A stretch of DNA of 64,000 bases from Streptomyces sp. CBMA152 (GTDB taxonomy: Bacteria > Actinomycetota > Actinomycetes > Streptomycetales > Streptomycetaceae): assembly GCF_014596475.1 (NCBI RefSeq), contig NZ_MECJ01000022.1, positions 1 to 64,000 on the forward strand. The letters run 5' to 3'. Position numbers and translations under genes: made by a program. The notes beneath the pieces are model-generated. The model worked only from the letters and a program-made list of their open reading frames with translations. It ran no database searches and had not been told where the DNA came from. Position 1 is the first letter of the stretch. Every line of letters begins with the position of its first letter. Below, piece after piece: positions 7,608 through 16,168 of the stretch.

Positions 7608-8467
7608 CGGACACCAGGGTCGTCGATGCGCACCACCACCTCTGGGACCTCGCCGTCCGCGACCAGGACTGGCTCACCGGTCCCGAACTCGCGCCCATCC
7701 GGCGGGACTTCCTCCTCGACGAGCTGCGGGCCGAGACCACTGCCGCCGGCGTGGCCGCCACCGTGCTTGTCCAGACGGTGACCGTGGCCGAGGAGACCCC
7801 CGAGTTCCTGGCGCTCGCGGCGGGCAGCGACCTCGTACGCGGAGTCGTCGGCTGGACCGATCTCACCGCGCCCGGGGTGGCCGACGAGCTGGCCCGGCTC
7901 ACCGAACTCCCCGGCGGCACACGGCTGGTGGCGATCCGGCACCAGGTACAGAGCGAGCGCGACCCCGAGTGGCTGCTGCGGCCTGACGTGGGCGCGGGGC
8001 TCGCGGCGGTCGCGGCGGCCGGACTCGCGTACGACCTGGTGGTGCTCCCCCATCAGCTCCCGGCCTGCGTGAAGGCCGCCGAGCGCCACCCCGGGCTCAC
8101 CTTCGTCCTCGACCACCTGGGCAAACCCCCGATCGCCTCGGGCACGACAGAGCCCTGGGCGTCGGCCGTTCGCGCGCTCGCAGCACTCCCCCACACCGTC
8201 TGCAAGCTGTCGGGCCTGGTCACGGAGGCCGACTGGGCGAGGTGGAGCGTCGACGATCTGCGGCCGTACGCGGACACCGCCCTGGACGCCTTCGGCCCCG
8301 CGCGGCTGATGTACGGCTCCGACTGGCCGGTGTGCCTGCTGGCCTCCTCGTACGGTCAATTCCTGGACACCGTACGGGAGTTGACGAAGGACCTGGGCCC
8401 GCACGAGCGGGCCCAGGTCCTCGGTGGCACGGCCGACCGGGTCTACCGGCTCAGTGGCCGCGCCTGA
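7604..8467 (+). CDS. amidohydrolase family lactonase (L-fuconolactonase-like)
   Basis: A 287-residue amidohydrolase-2 family protein. VVDAHHHLWD at the N-terminus is the metal-binding HxH, VLDHLGKPPI supplies a further His and Lys, and MYGSDWPVCLL is the conserved Asp near the C-terminus. This set is typical of L-fuconolactonase/L-rhamnonolactonase enzymes, which open the sugar lactone produced by the first enzyme of the operon. GTG start at 7604 overlaps the previous stop codon (GTGA), so translation is coupled. Its last 17 bases overlap the convergent gene on the other strand. Confidence 0.85.
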   Translation: MTDTRVVDAHHHLWDLAVRDQDWLTGPELAPIRRDFLLDELRAETTAAGVAATVLVQTVTVAEETPEFLALAAGSDLVRGVVGWTDLTAPGVADELARLTELPGGTRLVAIRHQVQSERDPEWLLRPDVGAGLAAVAAAGLAYDLVVLPHQLPACVKAAERHPGLTFVLDHLGKPPIASGTTEPWASAVRALAALPHTVCKLSGLVTEADWARWSVDDLRPYADTALDAFGPARLMYGSDWPVCLLASSYGQFLDTVRELTKDLGPHERAQVLGGTADRVYRLSGRA

Positions 8468-9080
8468 TCCACTCGTCCAGGTGGGGTGCCTCGGCGCCGA
8501 TGGTGGTCGGGTCGCCGTGGCCCGTCCGTACGACCGTCTCGGGCGGCAGCGTCAGGAGCCGGTCGCGGATCGAGTCGACGATGGTCGGGAAGTGGGAGAA
8601 GGAGCGGCCGGTCGCGCCCGGGCCGCCGGCGAAGAGCGTGTCGCCGGTGAAGACCGTGCCCAGGTCGGGCGCGTACAGGCACACCGCGCCCGGGGCGTGG
8701 CCCGGGGTGTGCAGCACGTCGAGGCGCGTACCGGCGATCGTCAGGCCCTGCCCGTCGGCCAGTTCGCCGTCCGGGGTCCGGTCCGGGTGGGTGAGCTTCC
8801 ACAGCGGCAGGTCGTCCGGGTGCAGCAGCACCGGCGCGCCGGTGGCGTCGGCGAGCGCGGGCGCCGCGTCGATGTGGTCGTTGTGGGCGTGGGTGCACAG
8901 GATCGCGCGCAGGGTACGGCCGCCCAGCGCAGCCAGGATCGCCTGAGCGTCATGGGCCGCGTCGATGACCACGGCCTCCTCGTCGTCGCCGACGATCCAG
9001 ACGTTGTTGTCGACGTCCCACGTGCCGCCGTCCAGGGCGAACGTGCCCGAGGTGACCAGGTGCTCGATACGGGCGGTCAT
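8451..9080 (-). CDS. metallo-beta-lactamase-fold hydrolase, putative S-formylmycothiol hydrolase
   Basis: A 209-residue glyoxalase II-like MBL-fold protein with CTHAHNDHID (HxHxDH zinc motif), HTPGHAPGAV, FTGDTLF (bridging Asp) and a final TGHGDPT. The start at 9080 overlaps the stop of the mycothiol-dependent formaldehyde dehydrogenase gene, so translation is coupled. The natural inference is that it hydrolyses the S-formylmycothiol made by that enzyme, releasing formate and mycothiol. A general mycothiol-thioester hydrolase is the alternative. The same pairing is common in actinomycetes. Confidence 0.87.
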   Translation of the reverse strand: MTARIEHLVTSGTFALDGGTWDVDNNVWIVGDDEEAVVIDAAHDAQAILAALGGRTLRAILCTHAHNDHIDAAPALADATGAPVLLHPDDLPLWKLTHPDRTPDGELADGQGLTIAGTRLDVLHTPGHAPGAVCLYAPDLGTVFTGDTLFAGGPGATGRSFSHFPTIVDSIRDRLLTLPPETVVRTGHGDPTTIGAEAPHLDEWIRRGH

Positions 9081-10165
9081 CAGAACGCCACCACCGAGCG
9101 CAGGACGTCACCCTCGTGCATCCGCTCGAAGGCCTTCTCGATGTCGTCGAGCCCGATGGTCTCGGTGACGAAGGCGGCGAGGTCGATGCGGCCCTGCTGG
9201 TGCAGATCGATCAGCATCGGGAAGTCGCGCGAGGGCAGGCAGTCGCCGTACCAGGAGGACTTCAGCGCGCCACCGCGCCCGAAGACGTCGATCAGCGGGA
9301 GCTCCAGCTTCATGTCGGGCGTCGGCACGCCGACGAGCACGACGGTTCCGGCCAGGTCGCGGGCGTAGAACGCCTGCTTGTACGTCTCGGGGCGGCCGAC
9401 CGCCTCGATGACGACGTCGGCTCCGTTGCCGCCGGTCAGCGCGCGGATGGCCTCGACGGCGTCGTCCGTACGGGAGTTGACCGTGTGGGTGGCGCCCATG
9501 GTCTTCGCGGTGGCCAGCTTGCGGTCGTCGATGTCGACGGCGATGATCCTGGCCGCGCCCGCGAGCCGCGCGCCCACGATGGCCGCGTCGCCGACGCCGC
9601 CGCAGCCGATGACGGCGACCGAGTCCCCGCGCCCCACATTGCCGGTGTTGATCGCGGCGCCGATGCCCGCCATCACCCCGCAGCCCAGCAGTCCGGCGAC
9701 GGCGGGCGAGACCGACGGGTCGACCTTGGTGCACTGCCCGGCCGCGACCAGCGTCTTCTCGGCGAACGCCCCGATGCCGAGCGCGGGCGAGAGCTCGGTG
9801 CCGTCGGTGAGCGTCATCTTCTGCTTCGCGTTGTGGGTGTTGAAGCAGTACTGGGGGCGGCCGCGCAGACAGGAGCGGCACTGGCCGCACACCGCGCGCC
9901 AGTTGAGGATCACGAAGTCGCCGGGCGCGACATCGGTGACGCCCGCGCCGACCGACTCCACCACTCCGGCCGCCTCATGGCCGAGCAGGAAGGGGAAGTC
10001 GTCGTTGATCCCGCCCTGCTTGTAGTGCAGATCGGTGTGGCAGACCCCGCAGGCCTGGATCTTCACCACGGCCTCGCCGGGCCCCGGGTCCGGCACCACG
10101 ATCGTCTCCACTCGCACGGGCTGGTTCTTCCCCGGCGCGATGACCCCTCGGACCTGCTGCGGCAT
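9080..10165 (-). CDS. S-(hydroxymethyl)mycothiol dehydrogenase
   Basis: A 361-residue zinc-dependent medium-chain dehydrogenase of the mycothiol-dependent formaldehyde dehydrogenase type (also called MscR, an S-nitrosomycothiol reductase). CGVCHTDLHY and GHEAAGVVE hold the catalytic zinc ligands, CGQCRSCLRGRPQYC the structural zinc Cys, and CGGVGDAAIVGA is the NAD-binding glycine motif. Start ATG at 10165 after GGAAG. It oxidises the adduct of formaldehyde and mycothiol. The overlapping MBL-fold gene downstream completes the pathway. Confidence 0.9.
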   Translation of the reverse strand: MPQQVRGVIAPGKNQPVRVETIVVPDPGPGEAVVKIQACGVCHTDLHYKQGGINDDFPFLLGHEAAGVVESVGAGVTDVAPGDFVILNWRAVCGQCRSCLRGRPQYCFNTHNAKQKMTLTDGTELSPALGIGAFAEKTLVAAGQCTKVDPSVSPAVAGLLGCGVMAGIGAAINTGNVGRGDSVAVIGCGGVGDAAIVGARLAGAARIIAVDIDDRKLATAKTMGATHTVNSRTDDAVEAIRALTGGNGADVVIEAVGRPETYKQAFYARDLAGTVVLVGVPTPDMKLELPLIDVFGRGGALKSSWYGDCLPSRDFPMLIDLHQQGRIDLAAFVTETIGLDDIEKAFERMHEGDVLRSVVAF

Positions 10166-10247
10166 GCGTGAACTTCCTTTCTCACACCGCCCGTACGTAC
10201 GGAAATGTGTACGGGCCCGGCCTTGGCACGTTACCCGGCCCATGACG

Positions 10248-10280
10248 AAGGGCGGCACCCCGCGCCGGGGTGCCGCCCTT
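10248..10280 (-). terminator. hairpin after the permease gene
   Basis: Perfect 14-bp stem (10248-10261 with 10267-10280) and a 5-base loop, 12 bases beyond the permease stop codon. Confidence 0.85.
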
Positions 10281-10292
10281 GTCAACCAGGTG

Positions 10293-11747
10293 TTACTGCT
10301 TCGCCGCGAGCTCCGTGACCCGCTTGCGGACCAGGTACCAGCCACCGACCAGCATGGCCGCGATGATGGGCAGGCAGTAGGTGGTGGTGCGGCCGACGCC
10401 GCCGCCGTACCACATCAGGAAGACGACCGAGGCGAGGAAGAACAGCGTCACGATCTGGGTGTAGGGGGCCCAGGGCAGCCGGTAGGCGGGCCGGGTGACC
10501 TTGCCCTCCTGGGCGCTGCGCCAGAACAGCAGCGAGCAGATCATGATCATCGCCCAGGTGCCGAGGATGCCGATGGAGGCGAAGTTCAGCACGATCTCGA
10601 AGGCCTTGCCGGGCACGATGTAGTTCAGGCCGACGCCCAGGACACCGAAGCCGGCGGTGAGCAGGATGCCGCCGTAGGGGACCTTGCCCTTGTTCATGAC
10701 GCCGACGAACTTCGGCGCGGAGCCGGAGAGCGACATCGAGCGCAGGATGCGGCCGGTGGAGTACAGGCCCGAGTTCAGGCTGGAGAGCGCGGCGGTCAGG
10801 ACGACCAGGTTCATCACACCGGCAGCGCCCGGCACACCGAGCTTCTCGAAGACGGTGACGAAGGGGCTCTCGTCGCCGGAGTACTGGGTGTACGGGAGCA
10901 GCAGCGCCAGCAGGACGACCGAGCCGACGTAGAAGATGCCGACGCGCCACATGATCGAGTTGATCGCCTTGGGCAGGATCTTCTGCGGGTTCTCGGTCTC
11001 ACCGGCCGCAACACCGCAGAGCTCGACCGAGGCGTACGCGAAGACGACGCCCTGGATGACCAGGAGCATCGGCAGCATGCCCATCGGGAAGATGCCGCCG
11101 TGGTCGGTGATGTTGGCCAGGCCCGGGGTGTTGCCGTCGACGCTGTGCTGGGTGACGACGAGGTAGATGCCGACCAGCATGAAGGCGACCAGGGCCGCGA
11201 CCTTGATGATCGCGAACCAGAACTCCATCTCGCCGAAGTACTTCACCGAGATCAGGTTGGCGGTGAGCACCACCGAGAGCGCGATCAGGGCGAGGACCCA
11301 CTGCGGGATGTCGCTGAACATGGCCCAGAAGTGGGCGTAGGTCGCGGCGGCCGTGATGTCGGCGACGGCGGTGGTCGACCAGTTCAGGAAGTACAGCCAG
11401 CCCGCCGAGTAGGCGCCCTTCTCGCCCATGAACTCACGGGCGTAGGAGACGAACGCGCCGGAGGAGGGGCGGTAGAGCACCAGCTCGCCGAGCGCCCGCA
11501 CCACGAAGAAGGCGAAGACGCCGCAGACCGCGTACGCGATCGCGAGCGAGGGGCCGGCGCCCGCCATGCGGCCACCGGCGCCGAGGAACAGGCCGGTGCC
11601 TATCGCGCCGCCGATGGCGATCATGTTGATGTGGCGGGACTTGAGGTCCTTGCTGTAACCGGCGTCACCGGCATCGATGTGGGGGGTGCCCTGCGTCGGC
11701 GTTGCCGCCGTCGTCTCGGCCGCAGGCATGGCGGTGCGGTCACTCAT
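10293..11747 (-). CDS. APC-superfamily amino acid permease
   Basis: A 484-residue integral membrane transporter with about 12 membrane segments. The family signature GGAIGTGLFLGAG sits at the first helix, and SSGAFVSYAREFMGEKGAYSAGWLYFLNW follows in short conserved blocks; the C-terminal tail is cytoplasmic (VRKRVTELAAKQ). It most resembles the AnsP/GabP/proline-specific permease group of proton-coupled importers, possibly for L-asparagine or another neutral amino acid. The first 32 residues are Ala/Thr-rich and cytosolic. It is monocistronic, with 200 bases of upstream DNA before gntR and a terminator downstream. Confidence 0.87.
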   Translation of the reverse strand: MSDRTAMPAAETTAATPTQGTPHIDAGDAGYSKDLKSRHINMIAIGGAIGTGLFLGAGGRMAGAGPSLAIAYAVCGVFAFFVVRALGELVLYRPSSGAFVSYAREFMGEKGAYSAGWLYFLNWSTTAVADITAAATYAHFWAMFSDIPQWVLALIALSVVLTANLISVKYFGEMEFWFAIIKVAALVAFMLVGIYLVVTQHSVDGNTPGLANITDHGGIFPMGMLPMLLVIQGVVFAYASVELCGVAAGETENPQKILPKAINSIMWRVGIFYVGSVVLLALLLPYTQYSGDESPFVTVFEKLGVPGAAGVMNLVVLTAALSSLNSGLYSTGRILRSMSLSGSAPKFVGVMNKGKVPYGGILLTAGFGVLGVGLNYIVPGKAFEIVLNFASIGILGTWAMIMICSLLFWRSAQEGKVTRPAYRLPWAPYTQIVTLFFLASVVFLMWYGGGVGRTTTYCLPIIAAMLVGGWYLVRKRVTELAAKQ

Positions 11748-11947
11748 GTAGCTGTATCGCCTTCGTGAGGGGTCATGCGGTCGTGCGATACCGGGCGATG
11801 CCGGTCATGCGTCCCGTTCCGGTGAGCTCGTCGAGGGTCACCGCGGCATGGCTGATTCCGGATATGGTCGCGGCTCGACGTGCGTTTTGGCAGTGGCCAA
11901 TGTCACGTACGGGCAGATCTGTGATGAATCTGAGGTAAATCTGAGCT

Positions 11948-12649
11948 TTACGGGGCGAGTACGTCCAGTTCTCTCAGTGCCCCGACGGCGATCTCGCGGG
12001 TGAGTCTCTCGGCCCGTTCCGCGTCCCGCTCCCGGACCGCCTCGGCCACCCGCACATGCAGGGTGACGGCCGCCGGATCGGGGTCCTCGAACATCACGTG
12101 ATGATGGGTGCGCCCGGTCAGTACCTCGGCGACCACATCGCCGAGCCGGGCGAACATCTCGTTGCCCGAGGCGTTCAGGACGATCCGGTGGAACGCGACG
12201 TCGTGCACCAGATAGCCCTCCAGCTGTCTGCCCCGTGACGTCGCGACCATGCCGAGCGCCTGCTCGGTGAGGTCGGCGCACTGCTCGGGGGTCGCGTGGT
12301 GGGCGGCGAGCCCGGCCGCGACCGGTTCGACGGCCGATCTGAGCACGGTCAGCGAGCGCAGCTGGCGCGGCCGGTCGGCCCCCGCCAGGCGCCACCGGAT
12401 GACCTGCGGGTCGTACACGTTCCACTGCTCGCTCGCCCGTACCGTCACGCCGACCCGGCGCCGGGACTCGACCAGCTGCATGGATTCCAGGACCCGGATC
12501 GCCTCGCGGATCACGGTGCGCGAGACGTCGAAGCGCTGGGCGAGCTCGTCGCCGCGCAGCACGCTGCCGGGCGGGTACTCGCCTGCGGTGATCGCGCGGC
12601 CGAGGGTGTCGAGCACCTGTGCGTGCAGTCCCTGGGCCTGTGTGGTCAT
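11948..12649 (-). CDS. gntR: GntR-family repressor of gluconate genes (FadR/FCD subfamily)
   Basis: A 233-residue transcription factor. The N-terminal winged helix-turn-helix (about 10-70) reads VLRGDELAQRFDVSRTVIREAIRVLESM and is followed by an all-helical FCD ligand domain with HDVAFHRIVL and HVRVAEAVRERDAE. Divergent orientation next to gntK and gntP, with a 161-base gap, supports the role of gluconate-responsive repressor. The start at 12649 (MTTQAQGLHAQVLDTL) is preferred over a Pro/Arg-rich extension. An AT-rich palindrome in the divergent gap is the likely operator. Confidence 0.85.
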   Translation of the reverse strand: MTTQAQGLHAQVLDTLGRAITAGEYPPGSVLRGDELAQRFDVSRTVIREAIRVLESMQLVESRRRVGVTVRASEQWNVYDPQVIRWRLAGADRPRQLRSLTVLRSAVEPVAAGLAAHHATPEQCADLTEQALGMVATSRGRQLEGYLVHDVAFHRIVLNASGNEMFARLGDVVAEVLTGRTHHHVMFEDPDPAAVTLHVRVAEAVRERDAERAERLTREIAVGALRELDVLAP

Positions 12650-12711
12650 GGGCGTAAGCGTAAGGGCAGGTGGACGCGCGCCAGGACGAGCGCGCGGGGG
12701 CGCCACCTGAA

Positions 12712-12722
12712 AAGTATTACTT
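12712..12722. promoter_or_regulatory. putative GntR operator palindrome
   Basis: AAGTA-T-TACTT, a perfect 5-bp inverted repeat inside an AT-rich patch (about 12709-12746) that stands out in very GC-rich DNA. It lies between the divergent gntR and gntK genes, 63 bases from the gntR start. Short odd-length palindromes fit FadR-type GntR proteins. Confidence 0.5.
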
Positions 12723-12810
12723 ATTCATCACGAGGTCTTGAATACGTCGCACCTTTTGGGTTTCAGTAGCGCGACACATCGATGTCGACGAAGACAGCGA
12801 GGCACCACCT

Positions 12811-13320
12811 ATGAGCACCCCCCACGTCGTCGTGGTGATGGGCGTCGCCGGCACCGGCAAGACCACGATCGGCCCCCTGGTGGCCGAGGCCCTGGGCGTT
12901 CCGTACGCCGAGGGCGACGACTTCCACCCGGCGGCCAACGTCGCCAAGATGTCGGCCGGCACCCCGCTGGACGACACCGACCGGTGGCCCTGGCTCGACG
13001 CGATCGGGCAGTGGGCGCACGGCCGGGCGGGCCTGGGCGGCGTGGTCAGCAGCTCCGCGCTCAAGCGCGGCTACCGCGACCGGCTGCGGGCGGCCGCCCC
13101 CGGGCTCGTCTTCCTCCATCTGACCGGCGAGCGCGAGCTCATCGAGCGGCGGATGCGCGAGCGCAAGGGGCACTTCATGCCGACCGCGCTGCTGGACTCG
13201 CAGTTCGCCACGCTCCAGCCGCTGGACGCGGACGAGGCGGGCGTCGCCGTCGATGTGTCCGGGACCCCCGAAGAGATCACCGAACGGGCCGTCGCCGCGC
13301 TGCGCCGGCTCGCCGGCTGA
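12811..13320 (+). CDS. gntK: gluconokinase
   Basis: A 169-residue gluconokinase of the GntK/IdnK (shikimate kinase-like) type, phosphorylating D-gluconate to 6-phosphogluconate for the pentose phosphate pathway. The P-loop GVAGTGKTT is at the N-terminus, followed by EGDDFHPAANVAKMSAG and SSSALKRGYRD, all diagnostic, and LESQFATL-like LDSQFATLQPLD near the end. Length is normal. It is the first gene of the gluconate operon; gntP follows after 26 bases. Confidence 0.95.
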   Translation: MSTPHVVVVMGVAGTGKTTIGPLVAEALGVPYAEGDDFHPAANVAKMSAGTPLDDTDRWPWLDAIGQWAHGRAGLGGVVSSSALKRGYRDRLRAAAPGLVFLHLTGERELIERRMRERKGHFMPTALLDSQFATLQPLDADEAGVAVDVSGTPEEITERAVAALRRLAG

Positions 13321-13346
13321 CCCGCCACCGACTAAGGAACACCACC

Positions 13347-14753
13347 GTGACCAGTCTCAGCGTCGAGATCCTGGCAGCGGGCGCCACCGAGCCGATCACC
13401 TCGGCGGGCAACGCCCGGTTGGGGATCGCCGTACTCGCCGGCATCGCCGTCATCGTCCTGCTCATCACCCGGTTCAAGCTCCACGCGTTCCTCGCCCTCA
13501 CCATCGGCTCGCTGGCGCTCGGCGCCTTCGCGGGCGCGCCCCTCGACAAGGCGATCACCAGCTTCACCACGGGCCTGGGCAACACGGTCGCCGGTGTGGG
13601 CGTACTGATCGCGCTCGGCGCCATCCTCGGCAAACTGCTCGCCGACTCCGGCGGCGCCGACCAGATCGTCGACACGATCCTGGCGAAGGCCGGGAAGTCC
13701 GGCGGGCGCGCGATGCCGTGGGCAATGGTGGCCATCGCCTCGATCATCGGGCTGCCGCTGTTCTTCGAGGTCGGGATCGTGCTGCTGATCCCGGTGGTGC
13801 TGCTGGTCGCCAAGCGCGGCAACTACTCGCTGATGCGGATCGGCATCCCGGCGCTCGCCGGACTCTCGGTGATGCACGGGCTGATCCCGCCGCACCCCGG
13901 CCCGCTGGTCGCCATCGACGCGGTCCACGCCAACCTGGGCGTCACGCTCGCCCTCGGTGTGCTGGTCGCGATCCCGACCGTGATCATCGCCGGGCCGGTC
14001 TTCTCCAGGTACGCGGCCCGCTGGGTGGACATCCCGGCGCCGGACCGGATGATTCCGTCGCGCCCCTCCGAGGACCTTCAGACGCGCCCGAGCTTCGCCG
14101 CGACCGTGTCGACCGTGCTCCTTCCGGTCGTGCTGATGCTGGCGAAGGCGCTGGTCGACATCGTGGTCGACGACCCGAAGAACCACCTCCAGCGGGTCAC
14201 CGACGTGGTCGGCTCGCCGCTGATCGCGCTGCTCGCGGCCGTGCTCGTCGGCATCTTCACGCTCGGCCGGGCCGCCGGGTTCTCCAAGGAGCGGATCTCG
14301 GCGACCGTCGAGAAGTCGCTCGCACCGATCGCGGGCATCCTCATGATCGTCGGCGCGGGCGGGGGCTTCAAGCAGACCCTGATCGACGTCGGCGTGGGCC
14401 AGATGATCCTCGACCTCTCCAAGAACTGGTCGATCCCGGCGCTGCTGCTCGCCTGGCTGATCGCGGTCGCGATCCGGCTCGCGACCGGCTCGGCGACCGT
14501 GGCCACGATCTCGGCGGCCGGTCTGGTGGCGCCGCTCGCCGCCGACATGTCGACCGCGCACACGGCCCTGCTCGTGCTCGCGGTCGGCGCCGGCTCTCTC
14601 TTCTTCAGCCATGTCAACGACGCGGGGTTCTGGCTGGTCAAGGAGTACTTCGGGATGGACGTCGGCCAGACGCTCAAGACCTGGTCGGTGATGGAGACGA
14701 TCATCTCGGTGGTGGCCGGGGGCTTCGTCCTCCTGCTGTCACTGGTGATCTAG
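13347..14753 (+). CDS. gntP: gluconate:H+ symporter, GntP family
   Basis: A 468-residue membrane transporter with about 12-14 hydrophobic segments. GntP family text includes GAILGKLLADSGGADQIVDTI, GLPLFFEVGIVLLIPV and LIPPHPGPL (split here into short blocks), with a C-terminal HVNDAGFWLVKEYFG. It imports gluconate for the kinase encoded 26 bases upstream. The GTG at 13347 is chosen because AAGGA lies 8 bases before it and it places the first helix correctly. The last 15 bases overlap the end of the convergent cytochrome gene. Confidence 0.93.
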   Translation: MTSLSVEILAAGATEPITSAGNARLGIAVLAGIAVIVLLITRFKLHAFLALTIGSLALGAFAGAPLDKAITSFTTGLGNTVAGVGVLIALGAILGKLLADSGGADQIVDTILAKAGKSGGRAMPWAMVAIASIIGLPLFFEVGIVLLIPVVLLVAKRGNYSLMRIGIPALAGLSVMHGLIPPHPGPLVAIDAVHANLGVTLALGVLVAIPTVIIAGPVFSRYAARWVDIPAPDRMIPSRPSEDLQTRPSFAATVSTVLLPVVLMLAKALVDIVVDDPKNHLQRVTDVVGSPLIALLAAVLVGIFTLGRAAGFSKERISATVEKSLAPIAGILMIVGAGGGFKQTLIDVGVGQMILDLSKNWSIPALLLAWLIAVAIRLATGSATVATISAAGLVAPLAADMSTAHTALLVLAVGAGSLFFSHVNDAGFWLVKEYFGMDVGQTLKTWSVMETIISVVAGGFVLLLSLVI

Positions 14754-15434
14754 CGACTTGTCGGCCTCTTCCTCACGCTCCAGCTCCTCCAGCCACAGGC
14801 GGTGCTCCCGCCGGGCCCAGGGGCGCTCCACCGACCCGGTGCGCATGCCACGGCGTGCCTCCGGGTCGAGGAGCGCCATGGTCACATGGCCGATGAGCAC
14901 GATCCCGACGGCCAGCGCCAGCCAGTCGTGCACGAACGTGGAGCCGATCCGCACCGGCAGCGGCGCCAGATGCGTGAACCACATGAACAGGCCGGTGCCG
15001 AGCAGGACGAGCGCGGCCCCGCTGATCCAGCCCGCGTAGACCTTCTGCCCGGCGTTGAACTTGCCCGCCGTACGCGGGCGTTCGTCCCGGGTGAGCGCCG
15101 AGCGCAGCCAGGCACGGTCGTGCGGGCCGAAACGGTTGAGCCGGCGCAGGTCGGCCCGGAAACGGCGGGAGGCGAGGCCGAGCAGCACCGGTACGGGCAG
15201 CAGCACCCCGGAGATCTCGTGCACCCGCACCACCAGCTCGCGCCGCCCCACCGCCTCGGCGAGCTGCGGCAGATACAGCACCGCCGCCGAGGCGACGCAC
15301 ACCCCCATCACCAGGTAGTTGCCGCGGTGCACCCAGCGCTCGGCGCGGCCGAACCTCCGTACGCGCGGAGCGGGTTCAGCTCGTCGGGTGGTCGCCGCGT
15401 CCATTGGACCGGCCGACCCAGGCGTCCGTGTCAT
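14739..15434 (-). CDS. cytochrome b561-type membrane subunit
   Basis: A 231-residue membrane protein with four hydrophobic helices. It resembles the membrane cytochrome b subunits that pair with periplasmic molybdoenzymes: RWVHRGNYLVMGVCVAS, VVRVHEISGVLLPVPVLLG, GWISGAALVLLGTGLFMWF and FVHDWLALAVGIVLIGHV, with His residues suited to bind two hemes. It overlaps the upstream molybdoenzyme gene; the ATG at 15434 has a good GGAGG site, while an ATG at 15404 is the alternative. It probably passes electrons between the quinone pool and that enzyme. The C-terminus (EELEREEEADKSL) is acidic and cytoplasmic. Confidence 0.8.
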   Translation of the reverse strand: MTRTPGSAGPMDAATTRRAEPAPRVRRFGRAERWVHRGNYLVMGVCVASAAVLYLPQLAEAVGRRELVVRVHEISGVLLPVPVLLGLASRRFRADLRRLNRFGPHDRAWLRSALTRDERPRTAGKFNAGQKVYAGWISGAALVLLGTGLFMWFTHLAPLPVRIGSTFVHDWLALAVGIVLIGHVTMALLDPEARRGMRTGSVERPWARREHRLWLEELEREEEADKSLDHQ

Positions 15435-16110
15435 AGCCCCGCTCCTCCCAGAATCCCCGCTGCACCTTGCTCGTCACGGTGATCCCGGAGAGCCATTTCG
15501 CCGACTTGTAGAAATACATGGGCGCCACATAGAGGCGGACCGGGCCGCCGTGCGCGTGGGAGACCGGTTTGTCCTGCATGCTCAGGGCGACCAGGACGTC
15601 GTCGCGCCGCGCCTGTTCGAGCGTAAGACTCTCGGTGTACGTGCCGTCGAAGCAGGTGAAGCGGACCGCTCCGGCTCCTGGGCGCACCCCTGCGGCGTCG
15701 AGGAGCCGGGACAGCCGCACCCCTGCGAACGGTGTGCCGGGCACCCGCCACCCCGTCACACACTGCACGTCCCGCACCAGCCGCGTCTGCGGCATCGCGC
15801 GCAGGGCGTCCAGCGTGTACGTGCCCGGGCGCTCGACCAGACCGTCGACGCTCAGCCGGTAGTCGGCGGCGCTGCGGTGCGGTACGGAGTCGGCGACCGA
15901 GTAGTAACGGAAGCCTCCGCCGTTGGGCAGCAGGCCGGTCAGGCCGGTGGGGTCCTTCCCGGCGGCGGCGCCCAGGAACGCTTCGAGGCCGCGCTGGAGG
16001 ACCGGGGCGGCGGCGACCCCGGCGACGCCGAGGCCGAGCATGCCGAGCACGATCCGGCGCCCGACCGGCGCGGTCTCGGCGGGGGGTGGTTCAGGTGGTT
16101 CCGGTTTCAC
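15376..16110 (-). CDS. sulfite-oxidase-fold molybdopterin oxidoreductase, exported
   Basis: A 244-residue protein of the sulfite oxidase/YedY fold. VQCVTGW holds the molybdenum-ligand Cys at 117, and HAHGGPVRLYVAPMYFYKSAKWLSGI (in parts) is the typical cofactor-binding end. An N-terminal twin-arginine-like segment (GRRIVLGMLGLGVAG, residues 17-31) suggests Tat export as a folded cofactor enzyme. The next gene encodes an overlapping heme b membrane subunit, making a YedYZ/MsrPQ-like pair. In other bacteria such enzymes reduce methionine sulfoxide in exported proteins. Here the substrate is inference only. Confidence 0.85.
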   Translation of the reverse strand: MKPEPPEPPPAETAPVGRRIVLGMLGLGVAGVAAAPVLQRGLEAFLGAAAGKDPTGLTGLLPNGGGFRYYSVADSVPHRSAADYRLSVDGLVERPGTYTLDALRAMPQTRLVRDVQCVTGWRVPGTPFAGVRLSRLLDAAGVRPGAGAVRFTCFDGTYTESLTLEQARRDDVLVALSMQDKPVSHAHGGPVRLYVAPMYFYKSAKWLSGITVTSKVQRGFWEERGYDTDAWVGRSNGRGDHPTS

Positions 16111-16168
16111 ACCCCGATTCGAGCACCCGCGGCCCCGGGATGCCAGGGGCCGCGGCCCGCCGTCATGA

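Noticed and set aside
12738..14753. Single 671-codon gene covering gntK and gntP
   Set aside because: The first third overlaps gntK in another frame with Arg-rich text. The GntP family start is at 13347.
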